64,000 nt of DNA from DASTFY01 sp963813375 (GCA_963813375.1 CAWEYT010000002.1:62001-126000), one strand, 5' to 3'; counted from the first letter of the stretch, positions 43,733 to 52,223 are shown. Numbers and translations are program-made. Notes: a model not told the origin generated them from the sequence alone.

Positions 43733-45051
43733 GTCCCGACCCCCAGGCGGAGGCGGATGGAGTCCGCATGGGCGGGGAGGCCCTCTTCCTCGGCCAGCGT
43801 CACGACGTGCACGCCGAGCAACCGCAGCCCCTGTTCATCGACATGAACGACGTGCACCTGCTTCGTGAAGTCCGACACGGTGAGCGCCTCACCGAAGCGA
43901 GCCGATCCGAACGTGGGCAGGACGTGCGATGGTCCGGCGACGTAGTCGCCGACACTCGCCGGCGACCACGCGCCGGTGAAGACCGCTCCGGCGTGGCGCA
44001 CGAGCGGCAGGAGCGCCTCGGGATCGGCGACCATCAACTCGAGGTGTTCCGGAGCAATGGCGTTGCTGACCGCGATGGCGTCGGCCGGCGAGTCGACGAG
44101 GACCGCGTACCCGCCCTCGGCGAAGGTCGCCTCGATGTCGCGCCGGCGCGGGTTGCCCGCCACGAGGCGCTCGACGGCGGCGTCGACGGCGTCGACGACC
44201 TCGGGCTCCCACGAGATCAGCCAGGCCAGCCCATCCGGGCCGTGCTCGGCCTGGACGATGACGTCGATGGCCGCGAAGTCCGCGGCGACCGATCCGTCGG
44301 CGACCACGACGACCTCGCTGGGACCGGCGAACGAGGACGGCACACCGACGAGACCCTCCTGCGCGACCTCGCGCTTGGCGATCGCGACGTAGGCGTTGCC
44401 GGGCCCGACGATGACGTCGACCGGGTCGATCGTCTCCGTGCCGTACGCCATCGCGGCGATCGCCTGGGCCCCGCCCATCCGGTAGACCGTGTCGACCTCG
44501 GCCAGCGCGGCCGCGGCCAGCGTGGAGTCCGGGATGCGGCCGTCGGCGCCCGGAGGTGTGGCGAGGACGACCTCGGGGACGCCCGCCACCTTGGCGACGA
44601 TCGCCGTCATGAGCACGGTCGAGGGGTAGCGGGCCCGCCCACCGGGGACATAGCAGCCGGCGCGGTCGACCGGCACCGTCCGCGATCGGATCTCCACCCC
44701 GGCCTGGCGCAGGGAGGCCGCGGCCGGGAGGTGCGCCCGGTGGTACGTCTCGATGTGGGCGGCCGCGACGTCCAGCGCCTCGCGCAGCTCGCCGGGGATG
44801 CGGGTCAGGGCGGCCGCCACTTCGGCGGCGGGCACGGCCAGCTCGTCGAGGCGCACGCCGTCGAACCGCTCGGTGAGGGCGAGCACGGCTTGGTCGCCGC
44901 CGCGGCGCACCTGCGTCAGGATCTCCCGGACCGCACCGACGGGACCGCCCTCGTCGAGAAGGGGCCTCGGCAGCAACGCCGCGAGCGCGCGTGAGGTCGC
45001 GGGCAGAGGCCCACCGGTGGTGGCAGCGCGGAGATCGAGGCGCGAGAGCAT
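43729..45051 (-). CDS. hisD: histidinol dehydrogenase
   Basis: 440 residues, NAD- and zinc-dependent, catalysing the last two oxidations to histidine. Markers: 'RAGCYVPGGRARYPSTVLM', 'YRMGGAQAIAAMAYGT', 'VDVIVGPGNAYVA', and zinc/catalytic residues in 'VQAEHGPDGLAWLIS' and 'NAIAPEHLELM'. ATG 45051 gives the normal length; upstream in-frame starts would add ~27 residues without homology. First gene of the long his/trp unit. Confidence 0.95.
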   Translation of the reverse strand: MLSRLDLRAATTGGPLPATSRALAALLPRPLLDEGGPVGAVREILTQVRRGGDQAVLALTERFDGVRLDELAVPAAEVAAALTRIPGELREALDVAAAHIETYHRAHLPAAASLRQAGVEIRSRTVPVDRAGCYVPGGRARYPSTVLMTAIVAKVAGVPEVVLATPPGADGRIPDSTLAAAALAEVDTVYRMGGAQAIAAMAYGTETIDPVDVIVGPGNAYVAIAKREVAQEGLVGVPSSFAGPSEVVVVADGSVAADFAAIDVIVQAEHGPDGLAWLISWEPEVVDAVDAAVERLVAGNPRRRDIEATFAEGGYAVLVDSPADAIAVSNAIAPEHLELMVADPEALLPLVRHAGAVFTGAWSPASVGDYVAGPSHVLPTFGSARFGEALTVSDFTKQVHVVHVDEQGLRLLGVHVVTLAEEEGLPAHADSIRLRLGVGT

Positions 45052-45130
45052 CGGCGCTCCGGAGGCTACCGACGGCACCCGGAGGCGACCGAAAGGGTTG
45101 GCGGCCGACCGATGGTGTGAGACTGCCGGC

Positions 45131-45322
45131 ATGGCCCGTCACGCCGCCGAGCTCACCACCATCCGGACCCTGGTCGAGGAGCTCCAGGCCCGGGTCCTCG
45201 GCCTCGCCCGGGACTCGGACGCCATGTCCCGGGAGGACATGGGGCGCGCCCTCTTCGAGGCCGAGCGCTCGCTGCGCAGCGCGGGCCGCCAGCTGGCGCG
45301 GGCGGAGAAGATGCTGGGCTGA
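45131..45322 (+). CDS. 63-residue helical protein
   Basis: A short all-helical, charged protein (MARHAAELTTIRTLVEEL...) predicted to form one or two coiled coils. It starts 80 bases from the divergent hisD start and ends just before a strong hairpin at 45352-45377. Codon use is like its neighbours and the start is a clean ATG. No family recognised. It could dimerise or bind another helical partner; no function is claimed. Confidence 0.55.
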   Translation: MARHAAELTTIRTLVEELQARVLGLARDSDAMSREDMGRALFEAERSLRSAGRQLARAEKMLG

Positions 45323-45340
45323 CGCAAGGTGAACAGAGGG

Positions 45341-45444
45341 CCAAAACGGCGGCGACGGCCCCTCGCGGGGCCGTCGCTCTGCCGCGACGCCAGGCGGCGG
45401 ATCCCGGCATCGCTCTCAAACCAGGTGGCGGGAACCTGGTTGGT
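45341..45444 (-). ncRNA. candidate small RNA with promoter and intrinsic terminator
   Basis: A minus-strand transcript of about 104 bases is suggested. It would start near 45444, fold a hairpin AACCAGGT/ACCTGGTT (45441-45434 with 45426-45419, C-rich 7-base loop TCCCGCC), a middle stem GCCGC/GCGGC, and end in a perfect 11-bp hairpin GCGACGGCCCC/GGGGCCGTCGC (45377-45352, tetraloop GCGA) followed five bases later by TTTT. The region lies between the 63-residue gene and nth, is AT-richer than its surroundings at the promoter end, and contains no convincing protein. The terminator hairpin could also serve the convergent neighbours. Confidence 0.45.
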
Positions 45445-45451
45445 GGGAGAA

Positions 45452-45479
45452 ATCGTACCGCATACAACCAAGCGTGCAA
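45452..45479 (-). promoter_or_regulatory. sigma70-like promoter for the candidate small RNA
   Basis: On the minus strand TTGCAC (45479-45474) and TACGAT (45457-45452) are separated by 16 bases, a fair match to the -35/-10 consensus and rare in this GC-rich sequence. Transcription would begin near 45445 and run toward the hairpins listed as the candidate RNA. Confidence 0.5.
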
Positions 45480-45527
45480 GCCCTCTCACCACTTTCTGCG
45501 GTTCTCAGGTCTTTGATCTTCGCTCGT

Positions 45528-46238
45528 CTACGGCCCTCCGGGTCGGCGGCGCCGGCCCCGGACCGTGGGCACCCGGGACGACGGGCAGATGTCCGCCAGC
45601 ACACAGACCTCGCAGCGAGGCGAACGGGCATCGCACACCCGGCGGCCGTGGAGGATCATCCGGAGGCTGAACCGGCCCCGCTCGGCCGCCGGCAGATAGG
45701 AGTTCAACGTCCGTTCGACCTTGACGGGGTCGTGGTCGGTCGTGAGCCCGAGGCGGCGGCTCAATCGCCCGACGTGGGTGTCGACCGGGAGGCCGGGCAG
45801 GTCGAAGGCCACGCTGCGCACCACGTTGCCGGTCTTGCGGCCCACGCCAGGCAGGGTGACGAGGTCCTCCAGCCGGGTGGGGACCTGCCCGTCGAAGCGC
45901 TCGACCAGCGCCTGCGCCATGCCGAGCAGGCTGCGGGACTTGTTGGCGTAGAAGCCCGTCGAGCGGACGATCTCCTCGAGCTCCGGGAGGGAGGCGGCGG
46001 CCAGCGCCTCCGGGGTCGGGTACCGAGCGAACAGCGTCGGGGTCACCATGTTCACGCGGACGTCCGTCGTCTGCGCCGAGAGGATGGTGGCGGCCAGCAG
46101 CTGGAACGGGTTCTCGTGGTCGAGCTCGCAGCGGGCCTCCGGGTACTCGAGCGCCAGTCGCCTCGCCACCTCCCGGGCCCGGCCCTTGGGGGACCGCGGC
46201 CGGCACGCGCCACCGTCGGACGTGGCGGGCGCGGGCAT
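45528..46238 (-). CDS. nth: endonuclease III (DNA glycosylase/AP lyase)
   Basis: 236 residues. The helix-hairpin-helix 'LPGVGRKTGNVV' carries the catalytic Lys, the catalytic Asp is in 'LPVDTHVGRLSRR', and the [4Fe-4S] cluster ligands follow the Nth pattern C-x6-C-x2-C-x5-C ('CDARSPRCEVCVLADIC'). It removes oxidised pyrimidines. The N-terminal ~20 residues are variable and a slightly later start is possible. It is divergent from mshD. Confidence 0.94.
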   Translation of the reverse strand: MPAPATSDGGACRPRSPKGRAREVARRLALEYPEARCELDHENPFQLLAATILSAQTTDVRVNMVTPTLFARYPTPEALAAASLPELEEIVRSTGFYANKSRSLLGMAQALVERFDGQVPTRLEDLVTLPGVGRKTGNVVRSVAFDLPGLPVDTHVGRLSRRLGLTTDHDPVKVERTLNSYLPAAERGRFSLRMILHGRRVCDARSPRCEVCVLADICPSSRVPTVRGRRRRPGGP

Positions 46239-46355
46239 CGGAGCCGCAGGCTACGTGCTCCCTGTCCGACGACCTCCTGCTCCTCCTCCGACGGGCGGGC
46301 AGGCGGGCCACCGTGGGAGGAGGTGGTCGGATCGCCCCCGATAGCCTCCGGGTCC

Positions 46356-47276
46356 GTGCGGTGCCTGGAGATCAAGCGTCAGATGACGACCAGCGACATC
46401 GCCGAGGTCTCGGGCCTTCTGGCGGCCGCCGAGCGGGCCGACGGCCACCGCCCGCTCGACGACCACGCCTGGCTGGACCTGGTCGAGGGAGGCCGGCCGG
46501 GGTTCGCCGGCCTCGTCGCGTGGGAGCCCGGGCACGACCACCCCGTGGCCTACGCCCAGGTCTCCAGGGGCAACAACTCGTGGGCCCTGGAGCTGGTGGT
46601 CGACCCCCATCACCGGTACGAGATGGCGACGATCGGTCCGGAGCTGCTCGACGCCGCGGTCAGCGTGATCGCGGACGGCGGCGGTGGCCACGTCCACTGG
46701 TGGGTGTTCGAGCCCACCGCCGCGCACGACGCCCTGGCCAGGGAGATCGGCCTCGCCCCGGGCCGGACCCTCCTGCAGATGCGCCGCCCGCTTCCCCTCG
46801 ACGTCCCAACCCTCGACGACACGGTCGAGCTCCCTACCCGCCCCTTCCGGGTCGGCCAGGACGAGCGCGCCTGGCTCGAGGTCAACAACCGGGCCTTCCA
46901 GTCGCACCCCGAACAGGGAGGTTGGGACGTCGACACGCTCCGCGCCCGGGAGAAGGAGCCCTGGTTCGACCCCGACGGCTTCCTCCTCCACGAGCGGGAA
47001 GGCAGGCTGGCCGGCTTCTGCTGGACGAAGGTCCATGCCGAGCACGAGCCGCCCCTGGGCGAGATCTACGTCATCGCCGTCGATCCCGACTTCCACGGGC
47101 TGGGCCTGGGCCGGAAGCTCACGGTGGCAGGGCTGGATCACCTGGCCCGCGGCGGGATCACGATCGGCATGTTGTACGTGGACACGGACAACACGGCCGC
47201 CGTCTCGCTCTACGACTCGCTCGGGTTCATCGTGCACCGCACCGACCGGGCCTACACCGGCGACATCCGGGCGTGA
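46356..47276 (+). CDS. mshD: mycothiol synthase (acetyl-CoA:Cys-GlcN-Ins acetyltransferase)
   Basis: About 306 residues with two GNAT domains; the active C-terminal one has the acetyl-CoA loop 'VIAVDPDFHGLGLGRKLTVAGL' and 'LYVDTDNTAAVSLYDSLGF'. 'WFDPDGFLLHE', 'GFCWTKVH' and 'GEIYVIAVDP' are MshD hallmarks. It completes mycothiol, the actinobacterial low-molecular-weight thiol. GTG 46356 is chosen because the first strand (LEIKRQMTTSD) precedes the ATG at 46383. Its stop overlaps the rlmN start by four bases. Confidence 0.9.
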   Translation: MRCLEIKRQMTTSDIAEVSGLLAAAERADGHRPLDDHAWLDLVEGGRPGFAGLVAWEPGHDHPVAYAQVSRGNNSWALELVVDPHHRYEMATIGPELLDAAVSVIADGGGGHVHWWVFEPTAAHDALAREIGLAPGRTLLQMRRPLPLDVPTLDDTVELPTRPFRVGQDERAWLEVNNRAFQSHPEQGGWDVDTLRAREKEPWFDPDGFLLHEREGRLAGFCWTKVHAEHEPPLGEIYVIAVDPDFHGLGLGRKLTVAGLDHLARGGITIGMLYVDTDNTAAVSLYDSLGFIVHRTDRAYTGDIRA

Positions 47277-48380
47277 CCCCTTCCGTGGCCCCTTCCACGA
47301 CCCCTTCCGTCACAGGGCCGCTGGCGACACGCTCCCGGTACGGCATCACGCGGGACGAGCTGGGCGATCTCCTCGCCGACCAGCCCCGCTACCGCGTGGA
47401 CCAGGTGTGGGACGGCCTGTACGCGGCGCTCTCGCCCCTCGAGGACCTCACCACCCTCCCCCGCTCCCTCCGCGAGGATCTGGCCGGCCAGCTGCCGAAG
47501 GCGCTCACCCCGGTCACCGAGCAGCTCGGCGACGGCGGCACGACCCGCAAGGCGCTGTGGCGCCTCGCCGACGATGTCCTCGTCGAGTCGGTCCTCATGC
47601 TCTATCCCGAACGGGCGACGGTCTGCGTCTCCACGCAAGCCGGATGCGCCATGGCCTGCGGGTTCTGCGCCACGGGCCAGGCCGGCTTCAGCCGGCACCT
47701 GGCGGTGGGTGAGATCGTCGAGCAGGTGGTCGAGGCGGCGCGGGAGGCCCGCTCCGCAGGGCGGCGGCTGTCCAACGTGGTCTTCATGGGCATGGGCGAG
47801 CCGCTGGCCAACCTCGACCGGGTCTGGGCTGCGGTCGAGCGGCTCCACGACGACCTCGGTCTGTCGGCCCGCCACCTCACGATCTCCACCGTTGGCATCG
47901 TCCCGGGGATCGACCGCCTGGCGGCCGCCGCGCTGCCGGTCAACCTCGCGGTGTCATTGCATGCCGCCAACGACGTGCTCCGCGACGAGCTGGTGCCGGT
48001 GAACCGGCGCTACCCGTTGGACACCCTCATGGCCGCGTGCGCCGCGCTATCTCGAGGCAAAGGGACGGCGGCTGAGCATCGAGTGGGCGTTGATCGCCGG
48101 TGTCAACGACCGTGTCAGCGACGCCGACGAGCTGGCCGGCCTCTGCCACGGCCTCCCGCTGGCGCCGCACGTGAACCTCATCCCCCTCAACCCGACCCCC
48201 GGCTGGCCGACGCAGGGCACGTCACCGGCGGGCGTGCAGCTGTTCCGCCAGCTGCTCGCCGCCCGCGGCGTCAATGCCACCGTCCGCCGCAACCGCGGGA
48301 CCGACATCGACGCGGCCTGCGGTCAGCTCGCGGCCGGCCAGCCGGTCACGATCACAGCACCTGGTACACGTCGTACGTGA
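47273..48380 (+). CDS. rlmN: 23S rRNA (adenine-C2) methyltransferase RlmN (one frame disruption)
   Basis: About 368 residues, radical SAM enzyme that methylates A2503 of 23S rRNA and A37 of some tRNAs. The cluster motif CAMACGFC is in 'QAGCAMACGFCATGQ'; 'NVVFMGMGEPLANLD' and 'LAVSLHAANDVLRDELVP' follow. One extra base near 48043 moves the frame; the corrected text reads 'RYLEAKGRRLSIEWALIAGV' and continues with 'HVNLIPLNPTPG' to the end. The end overlaps the DUF3237 gene on the other strand by 29 bases. Confidence 0.92.
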
Positions 48381-48769
48381 CGTCACCGTCGCCAATGCTG
48401 CCCAAGCCGACCGCCTGCACGCTGTTGATCCAGGCGTAGCGCTCGTCGCCGGTCTCGAACAACGGGGCGGAGCGGATGCGGGTCGCCCCGTCGGTGAAGA
48501 TTCCGTTGTACTGCATGAGGATCAGAGCACCATCCTCGGTCTCCAGGAGGAGACGGACGTCGAGGCGGCCTGAGCCATCGGCCCGGAGGGTGACCCAGTC
48601 GCCCCCGGGACCCTTGATGGTGCCCTTGAGCCGCGGGACCTTCGAAGGTGCCGCCGGTGACTCCCATGATGATCCGTGTCCCCTGCGGACCGTTGGCGAT
48701 CATGCCCGCCGTCTCCATGGTGGCGGTGATCGTGAACAGGTGTTCGACCGGGAGGCTGGTCTCAGGCAT
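48352..48769 (-). CDS. DUF3237 family protein (one frame disruption)
   Basis: About 138 residues. The first frame gives 'LPVEHLFTITATMETAGMI' and 'GTRIIMGVTGGTFEGP'; after one extra base near 48635 the other frame reads 'LKGTIKGPGGDWVTLRADGS', 'LDVRLLLETEDGALILMQYN' and 'GDVTYDVYQVL'. This matches the DUF3237 beta-barrel family, whose members are small proteins of unknown function. Overlaps the 3' end of rlmN convergently. Confidence 0.8.
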
Positions 48770-48792
48770 GCGCGCAGCCTGGCACACGCCGG

Positions 48793-49173
48793 TCACGGGG
48801 TGTCGAGGTAGCGGGGGTTGGCCACGGCCAGCTTGTCCCGCACCGCCGCCGCGACGACGGCCTTCACCTCGTCCAGCCGGTCGTCCAGCTCTCCCGACCG
48901 GATGCGCCGGGCCAGCTCGGCGTCGTCGGCCACACCCAGCGATGAGAGGCGCTCGGCGTGGGCCACGGCCTGGGCCGGCCCGAGCACGAGCTCTCGCTCC
49001 ACGATGGCGAGCACGTTGACGGCCACCCGGGCGTGGAACCGCAGGCGACCGTCGGCGTCCGGAGCGACGTCCCGCTCCAGCCACTCCCGGACGGCCTCCA
49101 CCAGCTCGGCCGCGGTGGGCGCGTCGTGCGGCGGACGACGCGCCGTGAGATGGGGCTCGCTCGGGTCGCTCAC
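48793..49173 (-). CDS. DUF6285-type protein paired with a phosphotransferase
   Basis: 126 residues with a core 'AAELVEAVREWLERDV', 'RLRFHARVAVNVLAIVEREL' and 'LAVANPRYLDTP' at the end, the pattern I associate with DUF6285 proteins. It lies seven bases downstream of an ACAD10-type phosphotransferase gene, a recurring pairing in actinobacteria that points to a shared function in acyl-CoA or hydroxy-acid metabolism. No catalytic motif is visible; it may be a small helical partner. Confidence 0.65.
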   Translation of the reverse strand: MSDPSEPHLTARRPPHDAPTAAELVEAVREWLERDVAPDADGRLRFHARVAVNVLAIVERELVLGPAQAVAHAERLSSLGVADDAELARRIRSGELDDRLDEVKAVVAAAVRDKLAVANPRYLDTP

Positions 49174-49180
49174 GCCGCCC

Positions 49181-50134
49181 TCACCCCATGAGTGCGAGCA
49201 GATCGTGCTCGTTCTCGCACACCCGCCGGCCGATCGCCGCCAGCTCGTGGCTGCGGGAGGCGCCGGTGAGGTGGGCGTTGGCCTGCATGATGCACATGAT
49301 CCCCCACTTCAGGGTGCCCAGCACCTCCCACCACCGGACGACCTCGGGATCCACTGGCCGGCCCGACGCCTCGCTGTAGGCACCGAACAGGTCCTCGTAC
49401 CCGCCCAGACCGGCGACGGGTCCGCGGCCACCGAAGCGCCAGGCCTTGACGCACAGCCAACCGAGGTCCTCCATCGGGTCGCCGATGTGGGCCAGCTCCC
49501 AGTCCAGCACCGCAGCCAGGCCGTCGCCGTCCACGATCACGTTGCCGAGCCGGAAGTCCCCGTGCACGATGGCCTCCCCGGCCGGTGGCGGCCTGCGCTC
49601 GGCGAGCCAGCGGAAGGCCAGCTCGAACGCGGGGTGGGGCTCGCCCAGGAGGTCGAGCACCTCGCGGTACTGCTGCACCTGGTCCAGTGACGTCAGCTCC
49701 GGAACAGCGTCGACCGGCACCGCGTGGAGCGCTGCCAATGCCCTGCCGAGCTGACCCGGCAGGACGGCGCGGGCCCCGGCGAACTGCTCGTCCCTCAGGA
49801 TCTTGCGGGCGATCGTCTCTCCGTCCACGCGCCGCACCACCATGTAGGCGGCACCGAGGGCGTCCTCGCCGGGGCCACTGGCCACCACCTCGGCCACGGG
49901 CACGCCCGCGCCCCGCGCGACGCGGAGCACGGCGACCTCGATCGCCATGTCGCGCTCGCTGCCCGGTCGCTGTCGTTGCAGGATCAACGGCTCGTCGTGG
50001 CCGTCGTCGGCCCGGGCCACGAACGACCAGGTCTCACGCGACGCGCCGCCGGACAGTTGCTGCAGGTCGACGATGCGAGCCCCACCGAGCACGGTGGCGA
50101 GGCCGTCGGCCACGTCCGCCCGTGAGGTGCTCAC
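49181..50134 (-). CDS. aminoglycoside-phosphotransferase-like kinase (ACAD10 type)
   Basis: 317 residues with a protein-kinase-like fold: 'LSGGASRETWSF' (phosphate loop), the catalytic HGDFRLGN (Brenner-type) and the metal-binding 'LDWELAHIGDPMEDLGWL'. Actinobacterial members usually sit with acyl-CoA dehydrogenases and phosphorylate small hydroxylated acids or acyl-CoAs rather than antibiotics. It overlaps the peptidase gene downstream region by four bases at its start codon side (50131-50134) and precedes DUF6285. The exact substrate is unknown. Confidence 0.83.
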   Translation of the reverse strand: MSTSRADVADGLATVLGGARIVDLQQLSGGASRETWSFVARADDGHDEPLILQRQRPGSERDMAIEVAVLRVARGAGVPVAEVVASGPGEDALGAAYMVVRRVDGETIARKILRDEQFAGARAVLPGQLGRALAALHAVPVDAVPELTSLDQVQQYREVLDLLGEPHPAFELAFRWLAERRPPPAGEAIVHGDFRLGNVIVDGDGLAAVLDWELAHIGDPMEDLGWLCVKAWRFGGRGPVAGLGGYEDLFGAYSEASGRPVDPEVVRWWEVLGTLKWGIMCIMQANAHLTGASRSHELAAIGRRVCENEHDLLALMG

Positions 50135-51282
50135 CCGCAGGCGGCGCGTGTCGCGGGGTACGGGTTGACGGCCGACCCCCCGCCGGGATGGATCTCGAAG
50201 TGCAGGTGAGGCGTGCCACGGGCGTTGCCGGTGTCGCCCACGTAGCCGATCACGTCACCGGCGTTGACGGTCCCCGTGTTCCCGTAGCGGTCGAAGTGGG
50301 CGTAGTAGTAGGTGTTGCCGTCCGACCCGTTCAGCCACAGCGCGTTGCCCCCCAGGCGGTTGCGGGAGATGCGGATCGACCCGGAGACCACCGCCACCGA
50401 AGGCGTGCCCCGCGGGCTGATCAGGTCGACGCCCTGGTGACGCCGGCCACCACTGCGGGCCGCACCCCACGTGTCCACGAAGCTGAACGACCCGGCCAGC
50501 GGGCAGTACATGCCCGAGCCCACGTAGATGCGAGCCGGTGCCGAACTGCCGCCGCCCCCGCCGCCGGACGACGCCGCGCGGGCGGCCTGCTCGGCTGCCG
50601 CCTTGATGGCGGCCGCCCGAGCCTGCCGGCGCCGTTCGGCCATGGCCGCCTCGAGCGCCCGTCGCACGGCGGCGTCCTTCTTGCGCTTCTCCTCCGCCCG
50701 CTGCAGCGCCACGATCTTCTTCTCGAGCTGCTTGCGCAGTGCGGCCAGGTTCTCCGCCGCCTCCTGGGACTGGCGCTTGGCCGTCTCGAGAAGCGCCCTC
50801 GCCCGTTCGAGATCCTCCAGAGTCGCCTCGTACGCCTCGACGTCCTGCGCGCTGGCCTGGGAGGCGATCTCCGCGTACTGGTCGGCCTGGAGCTGGTCGC
50901 CCACGCCGCCGCCCAGGATGAACCCACCGGTGTCGACCCCGCCCTGCACGTAGCGCAGGACGGCGAGCTGTTGCACCGATTCCCGCAGCTGCGCGGCCTG
51001 GGCCTCGACGACCGCCTGCTGTGCGGCGACCCTGGCCAGCTCGTCCTCGGTCCGCGCCACTTCCGACTCGGCGTCGGCGAACGCCTGGGCGGCGGCATCG
51101 GCCTGCTGGCGCGCCTTCAGGATCTCGCGTGCCGCCCGCTGCGCGGCGCGCTGATCCTCATCGGCCGACTGTGCGACCGCCTGACTCACCCCGCCGAGCG
51201 GCGCGGGCGCCACCGTGGCGAGCAGCGCGCAGAGGGCGAGCACCGTGGCAAGCACGGCCACGAGGGCGCGACGGAGGGGCAT
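50131..51282 (-). CDS. secreted M23 (LytM) peptidase with coiled coil
   Basis: 383 residues: signal peptide (ALVAVLATVLALCALLATVA), a long coiled coil of ~190 residues (from 'DEDQRAAQRAAREI' to 'RRQARAAAIKAAAEQ'), a Gly/Ser linker and a LytM domain with HQGVD and HLHFE. These are the zinc-binding His/Asp and catalytic His of lysostaphin-like endopeptidases that cut peptidoglycan cross-links. Coiled coil plus LytM resembles the FtsX-regulated cell-separation hydrolases. ATG 51282 starts the signal peptide; a longer frame would add unlikely residues. The stop overlaps the phosphotransferase start by four bases. Confidence 0.9.
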   Translation of the reverse strand: MPLRRALVAVLATVLALCALLATVAPAPLGGVSQAVAQSADEDQRAAQRAAREILKARQQADAAAQAFADAESEVARTEDELARVAAQQAVVEAQAAQLRESVQQLAVLRYVQGGVDTGGFILGGGVGDQLQADQYAEIASQASAQDVEAYEATLEDLERARALLETAKRQSQEAAENLAALRKQLEKKIVALQRAEEKRKKDAAVRRALEAAMAERRRQARAAAIKAAAEQAARAASSGGGGGGSSAPARIYVGSGMYCPLAGSFSFVDTWGAARSGGRRHQGVDLISPRGTPSVAVVSGSIRISRNRLGGNALWLNGSDGNTYYYAHFDRYGNTGTVNAGDVIGYVGDTGNARGTPHLHFEIHPGGGSAVNPYPATRAACG

Positions 51283-51413
51283 GACGGGCCGTGAGGCTAC
51301 CGATTGTTGCGGTTTCTTTACAGTCACGCCGGGAACGCGCTCCCCCACGGCAGCCCCGACTCCGCGTGCGCTCCCCGACAGTACCCCACCACGACCGGTA
51401 CCGTTTCCGGGCC

Positions 51414-52223
51414 GTGCCGCCCCTCCGCCAGCCCCTCCGCCCGACCCCTCTCCGTCTGACCGGGGTCCGCCTGGTCCGTGAGGGCCGGACCATCCTCGCT
51501 CCCCTCACCTGGCAGGTCGGAGGCAGCGAGCGCTGGATCATCCTGGGCGCCAACGGCAGCGGCAAGACGACGCTCATCCAGATCGCGGGGTTGTACCTGC
51601 ACCCCAGCAGCGGCACGGTCGAGGTGCTCGGCGAGACCCTCGGGCGCTGCGACGTCCGCACCGTCCGGCAACGGATCGGCTTCGCGTCGGCAGCCCTGGC
51701 GGATCAGCTCCGACCGCAGCTCAGCGCCCTCGACACGGTGATGACGGCGCGGTACGCCGCGCTGGAGCCCTGGTGGCACCGGTACACGGACGACGATCGC
51801 GCCGCGGCCATGAAGGCCCTGGCCCGCATGGGTGTCGAGGGCTACGCCGACCGCACCATCGGCACGCTCTCCTCGGGCGAGCGCCAGCGGGTGCTGCTGG
51901 CCCGCGCCCTTCTCACCGAGCCCGGCCTCCTGCTGCTCGACGAGCCCACGGCCCGCCTGGACCTCGGCGGCCGGGAGGCGACGGTGACCGCCCTCAGCGA
52001 GCTCGCCCGAGACCCCACCGCGCCGCCGACCGTGATGGTGACGCACCACGTGGAGGAGATCCCGCCGGGTTTCGACCACCTGCTCGTGCTCCGGGAGGGT
52101 GAGGTGGTCGCCATGGGTCCTCTGGACGACACGCTCACCGGCGAGGTGCTCACCGACGCGTTCGGGCTCCCGCTCGCCGTCGAACGCCGGCCCGACGGCC
52201 GGATGGCGGCCTGGGCGCGCTGA
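51414..52223 (+). CDS. ABC transporter ATP-binding protein
   Basis: 269 residues with Walker A 'GANGSGKTT', signature 'LSSGERQR', Walker B 'LLLLDEPT' and the switch His in 'VTHHVEEIP'. No membrane or substrate-binding partner lies beside it, so the substrate is open. It is divergent from the M23 peptidase gene; a role together with that hydrolase would be speculation. Confidence 0.88.
   Translation: MPPLRQPLRPTPLRLTGVRLVREGRTILAPLTWQVGGSERWIILGANGSGKTTLIQIAGLYLHPSSGTVEVLGETLGRCDVRTVRQRIGFASAALADQLRPQLSALDTVMTARYAALEPWWHRYTDDDRAAAMKALARMGVEGYADRTIGTLSSGERQRVLLARALLTEPGLLLLDEPTARLDLGGREATVTALSELARDPTAPPTVMVTHHVEEIPPGFDHLLVLREGEVVAMGPLDDTLTGEVLTDAFGLPLAVERRPDGRMAAWAR

Noticed and set aside
45341..45444. 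Identity of the candidate RNA with the actinobacterial 6C RNA
   Set aside because: The loops are C-rich but do not contain the runs of six cytosines that define 6C RNA.
45416..45463. A 15-codon reading frame (MRYDFSHQPGSRHLV) on the minus strand as a his leader peptide
   Set aside because: It has only two histidine codons that are not adjacent, its start lies upstream of the predicted transcript start, and hisD is separated from it by another gene on the opposite strand.
45474..46355. An extended mshD frame from 45474
   Set aside because: It is antisense to nth, whose iron-sulfur and helix-hairpin-helix motifs are clear.
5281..48700. Programmed +1 frameshifting as a general mechanism in this genome
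   Set aside because: A codon ending in C followed by G can be found near almost any site in such GC-rich DNA, several changes are losses of a base, and homopolymer over-calls explain many cases; kept only as a remote alternative in the findings.
49181..50134. Aminoglycoside resistance gene
   Set aside because: Motifs are those of the broad kinase family, and the neighbour DUF6285 and overall length match the ACAD10-type metabolic group.
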